Positions 56,151 to 64,000 of a stretch of 64,000 bases of DNA are shown here, one piece after another. This stretch comes from Locusta migratoria (taxonomy: Eukaryota; Arthropoda; Insecta; Orthoptera; Acrididae). The notes beneath the pieces are model-generated. The model was not told where the DNA came from. It did no database searches and saw only the letters and a list, made by a program, of their open reading frames with translations. Each line of letters opens with the position of its first letter. Within the stretch, counting starts at the first letter, position 1. Location: the NCBI GenBank assembly GCA_026315105.1, contig CM048755.1, positions 212,028,333 through 212,092,332 on the forward strand, given 5' to 3'. A program made the translations under genes and the position numbers.

Positions 56151-56326
56151 GGATTTTATAGATTAACAATGCGGCCAAATCCCCGAAGAATTTTATTGAA
56201 GCGGAAGCCTTCGTTTATACCTAATTGTGGGTTTTGAACAAGAGCAACTCTTAAACGATTTTTTTTTTCAATTGGACCTCCTCATAGGAATCTTTTTTCA
56301 AATTTTCACGTCACCATTTTTCCGAT

Positions 56327-56522
56327 TGCTCGGGGTTTGCTCGCCGTCGATGGTTCGAGTCCTCCCTGGTGCATGTATGTGTGTGTGTGTGTGTCTGTGT
56401 GTGTGTGTGCATGTGAGTGTTGTCTTTAGGTTAGTTTAACTTAGTTTAAGTAGCTTGGAAGCCTAGGGACTAATACCCAAAGAAGTTAAGTCCCACAGAT
56501 TTACAAATATTTGAACACTTTT
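56327..56522 (+). mobile_element. SINE-B-type copy, head-truncated, with GT expansion
   Basis: Starts within the head (GCTCGGGGTTTGCTCGCCG), B box GGTTCGAGTCC, GT tract 56375-56410, tail AGTTAAGTCCCACAGATTTA ... AATATTTGAACAC. Confidence 0.8.
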
Positions 56523-57964
56523 TATGGGATGTCACTTATGGATTTATTGCTGATGACAACATAATACAGAAACAACATTTACAATTTCTCCCTAAAATTC
56601 ACACTTACGCGAAGTTGCGAGAGCATGGTCACTACATGACAAACTCAGATTTGGTCCTATCGCCGGCTGACGAGATTGGCGCGCAGTCGCGACGTATATA
56701 CAATTTCGTATGTGTATATCACGGTGATTGGATTCAAGCGAAGTAAAATTGCTGTTGTATAATGCTGATGACCCATAGGGTTTCCCTAAGGTCGGTGTGT
56801 GTGTGTGTGTGTGTGTGTGTTTGTGGCAACTTGTATTTTATGTTATTTAATAATAACAAATGAAGTTCGCCTACTCCGCGCCATAGATAAGATACTTCCC
56901 AGTCGTAGCCCCAGCTACAGCAACGGCATTTCTCACGTGTCGGCATCTTACCAAATTACACTTGACTCAACTGAATCCACATGGCTGGTCTTGTGACGTC
57001 TCTGGCGTAAGATCTTGTTGCATCACTAACAGATACTGTACACTATCTAGCTATTCTAAGCCACTGAATGTAATTGCAGCGGACATAACAAATTTCGTTA
57101 AAGGTGAAAAATGACAAGTTAATGACACATCTCTCCACATGAGAGAACCGCATGACAGGACTTCAAAGAGGATCATGGACGACAGACGCAAGGCGACAGA
57201 TTGTTGCATAAACACTTATATATATATACGGTGACGATCTTTCCGACGTGTTCCAAAGAACCTACACTATTAGTTGACATTAATAGCCATAAATTAAGGA
57301 TTTATAAATATTCAAACATCTCGACTTTTGTAGGGCACTGAAATATAGTCAATGTCGAAGTTGAAAATATTTGTTGAACCGGGAATCGAACTCGGATTTT
57401 GCTTAACAACTTTTATTTTTTAAAGAGGGTAAATTTATTTGGTGTGTAATATAAATAGAGGTTATTTGAAAAGCAAGAAAGAAAAAGGAAACAACATCAT
57501 CGACTTCGTTCTCGGTTTCTAGCATTCTAGTGTATATCGTTGCACGCTTCTTATTGTTTATGAATAAAAGTTTCCTACGGGTTTTATACGCTGAATCATT
57601 TCTTGATCACCCTACTGAAGTTTAGCATTTAGGCAATAATGTATTTACAGCGTCTTCTCTCTAACAGTGGGGGTTCAGTCGCCTTCTCAAAATCTTTATC
57701 ACATCTAATGGTTCGTTCTTATTTCCTTTCTATTCTAATTGTGCATCATATCTTCTCAGAGCTGATATACCCAAACTATCTGGAGGATCTGTGAATAATA
57801 TTCTTAAAAAATTAGCACATTGTGCCCTGTATTTTATTTTTATTTTTGCAGCGTTGTATTTTCCTAGGTAGTTCGTTTATGTATATTCAAAATTGAATGA
57901 CTTCCATCTAATTATTGTCAAATACGAGTCTTGTCGACATTCCTGCTGTCACGTTGGCTGATTT
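56523..57964. other. Unassigned sequence with a GT repeat and a tRNA-like relic
   Basis: Contains (GT)n at 56795-56820 and GAACCGGGAATCGAACTCGG at 57376-57395, whose complement is a B-box-type T-arm of an old tRNA-derived repeat. Otherwise nothing is recognised. Confidence 0.4.
56795..56820. repeat. (GT)n microsatellite
   Basis: About 13 GT units with no SINE around it. Confidence 0.95.
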
Positions 57965-59230
57965 GTTTTGTTTAAGAAAGTAATTCACCCCAAATAAATA
58001 TTACTGGTAGTGTTATGTCTGTATGCGTGGTTCTCGTTGAACTCCACACTTCCATTGCTTTTCCACATCCTAGACGGTGTTTCTCTGCGTTTATCAGTGT
58101 GTAGCTAGTGCTGATTGGCGTGTCAGTCATATTTATTGTGTATAATCTTTTCTGAGTCATGTATTTGTGGTTAAGATGAACCAAGTGGACCCAGCAGTAG
58201 TGGTTAAGTAGGGGATTTGCACCGAATGCCAGATGATGGGCCAGTTTCTCAGCGGGTGTCGCCTTTCGATCACATTCCTGTCTTTTATGCCGCATTAACT
58301 AACGGTAAATCTATCGTACTGTACGGTCTCTGGACGTTGGCAGTTCATGACGGACGTAACTATCTTCCACATAAAATGATGCAATATGAGCCAATATGCA
58401 CGAGATGTTGGCGACTGGAACAGGTGGCTCATACGAACGGCGGCGTTAGTTTTCAGCATCTGGTACAGTAGTATGTGACTGACCGCAGTATATTCGGAAC
58501 ATCACCGTCTTAAACGGGGCTAATCCTTTCAGATACACGTTTGTAAGACCAGGACCACCATCTCTTTTGCACAGGGTGAGAGTGGCTTAAAGGATCTTGG
58601 GATCATCCCATTGCGTATGAAATATCCATGTGCTACTGCTAAGAGTGGGTAACCCTGTCTTACTGATTTCATATCGATACAGGACCAACGTCTAAGGCCA
58701 TTCACTATCAATATTAATAGCTGCATGATTATCTGTATGTAAGCATGTGGAAACTTCATGTGTCTCAATACTGCTGTTAGAAAACCGTGGTTAATCCTGT
58801 AGAAGGCTTCTTTAAAGTCGACAGATATCAAATCTGGTCTAATTGGGCAAGCGTTTTCCAATGCGATTACATCTCTGTATTCGCTGAGCACTGTTTGAAT
58901 GGTGCCGTGTATGCCGAGAAATGTTTGGTCGGGGTAAATAATGTGTGATAGCATAATTCTGAACCGTGTCGACTTCAGTCGTGCAAAGATCTTATAGTCA
59001 CTGTTGAACGTTGTGAACGGTCTTTATTTATCTGGTCTTTGGCTCTCTACTTTTTTCGATATGGGGATTAGGTAGTCTTCAACAAAGGTAGGCGGTACAT
59101 TCATATTGGGTTGCATAAACTTGTCTATCGACAGGTCTTTGTTAGCTCAGTTCGCACCTATGGACGTCACTGAGAAATGGATAGGATGTTAAGCTTACCT
59201 ATCTTTCTGCAATATGGATCATTACTGCAA
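57965..59230 (-). pseudogene. Fifth LINE type: decayed reverse transcriptase
   Basis: On the complement the RT order is PPTFVEDYLIPISKKVESQR, FNSDYKIFARLKSTRFR, HIIYPDQTFLGIHGTIQTVL, ISVDFKEAFYRINHGFL (first catalytic Asp), SVRQGYPL, then after a deletion a C-terminal part WVHLVHLNHKYMTQKRLYTI. The DFKEAFxRINH form resembles L1/Tx1-type RTs, but the clade is not certain. The second catalytic DD is lost in a deletion around 58560. No endonuclease is seen. Confidence 0.7.
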
Positions 59231-60155
59231 TATGGATTATTACCCTGCATATTGACTTAATGCTTTTGTTACCATTTGTTCTGGTACCTCAAAAGGAAGT
59301 TCAAAGATCCGTATGGTGCGGATACCTAAACCCGTATTATCCTCTTACACGTCACCTACGTGTCCATCTGAGCGTCCTAATTTCAGTCCTCTTTTTACGG
59401 CATTCAGTATTTTTTTTCAAATGCCGCATCGTTCGCTAGTTTGTCGTCGACGATAAACGAATACAAATAAATTCATTGTAGTCAATGCATAGGACTTAGC
59501 TCAAACACCGTTCGATTTCGATGATGATTGACCTCTCATATATGTCGATGAAACATAAATTCGCAGTTCGCATACTACGCCCAATAAGAGGACAGATGGA
59601 TCAAATAATGGAGTAAAGGCGCCACTTTCAAAAGGACAACGTCTGATTATATTACACGCACATAACTGATAAGGACAAGTAGTTCTGCAGACTATAAGGT
59701 ATTAATGTGTCTAAAGGCTAATGGAAATACCATCGGTTTTATTAACGCGTCTCGTATTGTGGGTGTTTAATTTAGTATTGTTTCTGACCGCTTAAGCTCT
59801 ATCCGGATGAGTGCAGTAAACTGAAGACTAATGAAAAATTGTTCTATTTGTAAGTTCAACAGAAACACCATACTCTCTTCATGCACACCAGTAATACCAA
59901 CAAATCAGTCCGTACCCTGTATCGCAAATGTTACATAACTAACGCTTTAAGTAACATGTATTTCGAAGTAAGATAGGTAATGTCAATAAAATGATAAAAA
60001 TATCAACAAATGATACAATTTCTTGAGACAACATTGTCTCGTTATACCAAAGGTATTAAACATAAGGAGAGGCAAAATTAAAGTATGTGGTGTGGAGGGA
60101 AACGTGCCTTAAGACAGTCCGTGCAGTCACTTTGCCTGCAATGCTGTGTTAGCTG
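59231..60155. other. Unassigned AT-rich sequence
   Basis: May include further 5' parts of the adjacent minus-strand LINE, but no motif is readable. Nothing else recognised. Confidence 0.35.
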
Positions 60156-60243
60156 AAAAAAAAAAAAAAAAAAAAAAAAAAAGTTGTCTAAAATGCCTAT
60201 CTAGTAAGTAGGAGGTCCTGGGTTCGAATCCAGGCCAGAGCAT
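60156..60243 (+). mobile_element. Poly(A) run joined to a tRNA-like fragment
   Basis: 27 A residues (60156-60182) are followed by GTTGTCTAAAATGCCTATCT ... GTCCTGGGTTCGAATCCAGG (T-arm with B box) and GCATAAATTTTAATTC. The 5' half of the tRNA-like head is replaced by the A-run. Likely a truncated tRNA-derived SINE. Confidence 0.5.
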
Positions 60244-60407
60244 AAATTTTAATTCAATGCCTCTCCTTTTGTTTAATATAATGATAAAAATTATGGAATA
60301 TTAATAATATTGAGTTAAGCATTTAGAAAAAGGTATGTTTGATGGTATGGTTAGGTACAGAAGAGAGAATTTATAAAACTCCAGCAGATAGTGGAGTGTA
60401 CAGACAA

Positions 60408-60551
60408 GGCCTCACAACAAGCCCGTGTCACGTCACACCGAGAGGCCGGGAAGACTATCTGTATGCTGGTCGGTGGGGCACAGTAGTGGCCGGCCAGTCA
60501 GCCAGCAATCCCGGCCTCTCGGTGTGACGTACCATGGGCTAGTGTGAGGCC
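60408..60551. mobile_element. 144-bp foldback MITE
   Basis: Arms of 43-44 bp at 60408-60451 and 60509-60551 are complementary (GGCCTCACA / TGTGAGGCC, ACGTCACACCGAGAGGCCGG / CCGGCCTCTCGGTGTGACGT). The loop is 57 bp. GC-rich, non-coding, TSD not resolved. Confidence 0.75.
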
Positions 60552-60905
60552 AAGTCTCTAGGCGGTGTTGACTGCACCGGCCGCTTCCCCCACCACTACC
60601 GCTCTCCTCACACTTGCCCATCCGTCTGCACCTATATAGGCCACTTTTTTCTAACTTTTAACAGGGAAGCGGGGAAGTCGACCGAGTAATATGCCTGACA
60701 TACTATCTTAACCGGTATTGAGAAGAGAAAAATGATCGGAGGCATTGCTTTCAGAATGCCCTTCTATTATCAGTTTCGTTACACTGCATTACTGTGGATC
60801 TCTGCCATTACAGAAATACTTGTAGTTTGATTTGCAGCAACAATGTATTATAGCCTTTTAATTTGTTTGCATGAGAATTCAGGAGGTAGCTTGGCATGTA
60901 CTCAC

Positions 60906-61008
60906 GAGCAGGAGAGGGCTGGTGCGGGGCGGGCGTGACAGCGGCGGCGAGTCGCTGGTGCGCCAGGGCGACCATCAGCCAGCAGCCCACCACCAGCCCG
61001 CGGCACAT
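60906..61008 (-). CDS. Candidate host exon: signal-peptide-like N-terminus
   Basis: The complement reads GTGTTGCAG|ATGTGCCGC at its start (3' splice site directly before ATG) and CTGCTC|GTGAGTAC at its end (strong 5' splice site). Between them are 34 codons plus one base: MCRGLVVGCWLMVALAHQRL then AAAVTPAPHQPSPA. A short basic start, a hydrophobic core and an AAA-type cleavage region suggest a secreted protein or neuropeptide precursor. The segment is GC- and CpG-rich, unlike the repeats around it. An in-frame upstream ATG exists at 61030-61032. The protein family is not recognised, and the next exon would be at lower coordinates. Confidence 0.35.
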
Positions 61009-61152
61009 CTGCAACACCCACACCACGTACATTACTCCTGCTGTCCTGCTATCAATGTCATCTTCTTACCCAGATGCTAACAGACGACAGCTTAAAATAT
61101 CGCCAACAATTCCCTTTCTGATACGTTACATATAATAGATAGCAGAAATATA

Positions 61153-62082
61153 CAGGGTGTTACAAAAAGGTACGGCCAAACTTTCAGGAAACATTCCTCA
61201 CACACAAAAGAAGAAAATATGTTATGTGGACATGTGTCCAGAAACGCTTAATTTCCATATTAGAGCTCATTTTAGTATTTACGAATGAGGCTTCATTCCA
61301 ACGAGATCAAATTGTAAATTTTCCAATCAAAATGTGTGGACTGACGAGAATCCGCACGCAATTGTGCAATCACGTCATCAACACAGATTTTCTGTGAACC
61401 TTTGGGCGGGAATTGTTGGTGATGTCTTGATTGGGCCTCATGTTCTTCCACCTACGCTCACTGGAGCACGTTATGATTTCATACGGGTACTCTACCTGTG
61501 CTGCTAGATCATGTGCCTTTTCAAGTGCAACACAACATGTGGTTCATGCACGATGGAGCTCCTGCACATTTCAGTCGACGTGTTCGTACGCTTCTCAACA
61601 ACAGATTCGGTGACCGATGGATTGGTGGAGGCGGACCAATTCCATGGCCTCCACGCTCTTCTGACCTCAACCCGCTTGACTTTCATTTATGGGGGCATTT
61701 GAAAGCTCTTGTCTACGCAACCCCGGTACCAAATGTAGAGACTCTTCGTGCTCGTATTGTGGACGGCTATGATACAATACGCCATTTTCCAGGTCTGCAT
61801 CAGCGCATCAAGGATTCCACGCGGCGGAAGGTGGATGCATGTATCCTCGCTAACGGGACATTTTGAACATTTCCTGTAACAAAGTGTTACAAAGTCACGC
61901 TGGTACGTTCTGTTGCTGTGTGTTTCCTTTCTATGATTAATGTGATTTGAAAAGAAGTAATAAAATGAGCTCTAACATGGAAATTAGGCGTTTCCGGACA
62001 CATGTCCACATAACATATATCCTTTCTGTGTGTGTGCGGAATGTTTCCTGAAAGTTTGGCCGTACCTTTTTGTAACACCATG
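61153..62082 (+). mobile_element. DD41D mariner-type transposon with about 120-bp inverted repeats
   Basis: TA at 61151-61152 and 62083-62084. TIRs share GGTGTTACAAAAAGGTACGG, CCAAACTTTCAGGAAACATT and a long extension with ATGTTATGTGGACATGTGTC to about 61275 and 61962. The interior encodes only the catalytic half of the transposase (61337-61866). Confidence 0.9.
61337..61866 (+). pseudogene. DD41D transposase, catalytic part, frameshifted
   Basis: First block WTDENPHAIVQSRHQHRFSV, NLWAGIVGDVLIGPHVLPPT with the first catalytic Asp in TDE. A frame change and small deletion near 61495 lead to MWFMHDGAPAHFSRRVRTLL (second Asp), WPPRSSDLNPLDFHLWGHLK (third Asp). There are 41 residues between the Asp of HDG and that of LDF, against 34 in classic mariners. 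The C-terminus ends RRKVDACILANGTF-stop. The N-terminal paired HTH is deleted. Confidence 0.85.
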
Positions 62083-62263
62083 TATATTTAAAGATTTATT
62101 TCACGTTTCTGCTGCAGATGTCACTTTATTAGCATGTAATATCAAGTCGTATAAGACCTTTATTATCAAAACAACTATACCATTATTTCAGGGACGATTT
62201 AAAACTGCAAAACTGACCATATGAATTCATTGTGAACTAAAATCTTCATAAAGTGACACTTTC

Positions 62264-62690
62264 GGTGCCGCGCGGCGATGAGTTAGCTTGGGTTGTTCGG
62301 TTGGGATAGGATGACTGAACCTCTAAGGTTATCAGTCCCCCGGTGGGGAGGGGAAGGAGTGAGGACAGGAAAGAAGGGGGAAAGGAAATGCAGTCCGGGA
62401 AGCAAAGAAGGAAGGAAGTCTGCATTAGCTCGGGGCACTGTGCTCGCCACGAACGTACTCACGAAAGAACCGTGAGCCCAGTAGGGGGGCGCGGGGCGGC
62501 GATGGCAGTGCTGTCTACACGGATTGCGCGGCCGCTTCCCATCGGAAGTTGGAGTACGTCCTCAGGCGCGCGCGTGTGCGTGTGCGCGTGTGTGTGTGTG
62601 TTTTGTACATAAGTTGAATTGGTTTAAGTAATTTGTAAGATTAGGGACCGATGACCTCAGCAATTGGGCCCATTAGGATTACAAATATTT
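62264..62690 (+). mobile_element. Composite SINE-B with an inserted purine-rich segment
   Basis: A head-like GTGCCGCGCGGCGATGAG (62264) is separated from a T-arm/body region (GATTGCGCGGCCGCTTCCCA, GGAGTACGTCCTC), CG/TG-rich run (62560-62600) and tail (GTTTAAGTAATTTGTAAGAT ... TTACAAATATTTGAAC) by about 220 bp, much of it GGAAAGRA-type purine-rich. The middle may be part of another SINE type; borders are not clear. Confidence 0.5.
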
Positions 62691-64000
62691 GAACTTTTTT
62701 CTGACAGTTTAGGCAGAAACGCGGAATAATTTTGTAAGTAACTGCAAAACACATTTAACTTTCCATATCCACTTTGTCTTTTACCATCTTAGTTTACCGC
62801 AAATGACAGGTAAACATTACACATCCCATAAGGTGGTTACGCATTCAAAAATTTTTATATAAGTAAAATATAAAACAATTTTCCACAAGAGAAAGAAAGT
62901 TATCTTAATTACTTTTCTGAATAACATAGGCTACAGAATTGACTTTATGGCCGCTTTTTGCTGGTATAATAAACATCTACAATGTCATATTTATCATCGC
63001 TAATTTTATGCAGTAAGGTGTATCATAGGTCATGAAGTCTTTGAGGAAATTTATTATATTTAACAAGGAACAGAAAACCAAATACACTTAAAGTTATATC
63101 CTATTAGCGATTAAATCTGCGAAGTAAGTGGTTTGGAGATGAAAGAGATAACTTAAACATATTTACACTCCATTACAAAAGATAAATTCAAACACCCTGG
63201 ACGGAGGAGGAAATTAAATGAAACGTAATGGATTGAGAGGGTGTGCTTGCAGAGCTCCTCAACGTTAGTACACAAGACAATGAAGAATTAATGAAACTAC
63301 TTCACTAAAGTGTGTAAGCGCTTTCAAATTAGCCTGGCACAGTCAAAAACTTCCACAATAAATTCAAAGTAAGGAAACATCAAACATTTTTTTGTATCAT
63401 CGCATTCGATTTCACTACCGCAGAGTAAGTAGTTTTTTGTAGAAATACATAAGATACTGGAAGAGAGATAACTGAACCGACTGTTTCAGAATTAGTCAAG
63501 AGAATGAAATTAGAAATAATATTATAGAAATTTCGTGTCTTTACAGTTTTTTCTTCACTCAAAATATGGTAAAATATTTTGGAAAATTCAGTTGAAAATG
63601 CAAAGATTTTCTCCTCTTCAGAAGGTTTTAGTTTTTCGAAAGCTCACCATTTTATTTCTATTTCGTCAGTGTCCTTTACCCATGGTTTGTATGTCATCCT
63701 TGATTTTTCCAGGGAAGCCAAAACAGTCTCGGTCCAACCCGCCACAGCCCGCACCGAAACTAAGTTTATTGTGCGGATGTCATCCTTAATCAGTCCCATT
63801 TCCTGTTTGCCACAGTTACGTTCCCCCCTCTTCCCCCTGTCCCATCCCCTCTCCTCTCCTTCCCCATCTCCCATAACTTTAGGTGTCACCTGGGAATACT
63901 GAGGCCAGGACTCAAACCCTGGGCCTCCCGATTATAGACACCGTCAGCACCTTCCCCTCATCCCTCCCTCAACGAATCCTTCGTGGAAATATACTGGACA
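62691..64000. other. Unassigned sequence
   Basis: AT-rich to about 63650, then pyrimidine-rich (63815-63880). AGGACTCAAACCCTGGGCCT at 63907-63926 is, on the complement, a T-arm/B-box-like relic of a tRNA-derived repeat. No gene or family recognised. Confidence 0.35.

Larger units (their letters stand above)
48680..56217 (-). mobile_element. Penelope-like element (PLE) with inverted terminal repeats, 13-bp TSD, carrying nested SINE and LINE
   Basis: The TSD TACCTAATTGTGG is at 48667-48679 and 56218-56230. The left repeat (48680-48956 continued at 55106-55180) and right repeat (55855-56217) are inverted copies (TCAATAAAATTCTTCGGGG, CCACTGTTGCAAGTGGCATT, TTACTTGCTTCCTGGCGTT). Between them lies a C-terminal Penelope RT relic on the minus strand (55180-55812). 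Without the nested insert the element is about 1.4 kb. Inverted terminal repeats and hammerhead-like sequence in them are known traits of Penelope-like elements. The GIY-YIG endonuclease is missing. Confidence 0.85.

Overview
This window looks like part of a very large, repeat-dominated insect nuclear genome. The best guess is an orthopteran (grasshopper or locust, Schistocerca-like). The reasons are dozens of copies of tRNA-derived SINEs of a kind I associate with locust genomes, a BovB/RTE-type LINE that is extremely common there, CR1-like LINE tails ending in GTAGAT repeats, AT-rich unique sequence and many CA/GT microsatellites. The species call is inference. No complete host gene can be supported. 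One short GC-rich exon candidate (60906-61008, minus) with a signal-peptide-like coding sequence and good splice sites is the only plausible host coding sequence.

Layout. 1-2.1 kb: a CR1-like 3' tail, then a decayed RTE-like LINE cut by a tRNA-bearing element with terminal direct repeats and by SINEs. 4.2-5.0 kb: a second SINE type and a hAT-like MITE. 5.9-10.5 kb: a TTAA-flanked piggyBac-like element carrying a near-complete RTE LINE (6012-9295) whose single reading frame is broken only by three stop codons. 12-19.1 kb: SINEs, a large foldback element (15.5-17.8 kb) with a stack of SINEs in one arm, and nested SINEs. 19.4-21.3 kb: a foldback element split by a truncated RTE LINE. 22.4-27.2 kb: a tandem repeat, a two-unit hammerhead-like repeat, a third decayed LINE, a mariner remnant and SINEs. 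27.3-32.5 kb: mostly unassigned AT-rich DNA. 32.5-36.1 kb: an internally deleted PIF/Harbinger element, a DD41D mariner remnant and a minus-strand RTE copy. 36.6-40.5 kb: a CR1-like LINE end, an LTR with a tRNA-Trp-type primer site, a 26-bp minisatellite and a further LINE end. 40.5-48.4 kb: dense SINEs, a CR1-like copy, a Tc1-like element with about 92-bp inverted repeats holding a second foldback, and a gutted mariner. 48.7-56.2 kb: a Penelope-like element holding a SINE that holds a full-length R1-clade LINE. 57-62.7 kb: another LINE on the minus strand, a foldback MITE, the exon candidate, a DD41D mariner and a composite SINE. 62.7-64 kb: unassigned.

How the pieces relate. Target-site duplications (TSDs) let the insertion order be read directly at many places. 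The clearest stack is host > Penelope-like element (13-bp TSD) > SINE > R1-clade LINE (11-bp TSD). Autonomous machinery is broken almost everywhere. The R1-clade LINE keeps an intact ORF1 (two CCHC knuckles) and an intact extra ORF between ORF1 and ORF2, but its ORF2 has two stops and two frameshifts. SINE family names A, B and C are mine: A has the head GGCCGAGGGGACTGAGGCGC, B has GGAGTAGCCGAGCG plus an internal GT run, C has the GGTTTAACGCCCTGTCC end.
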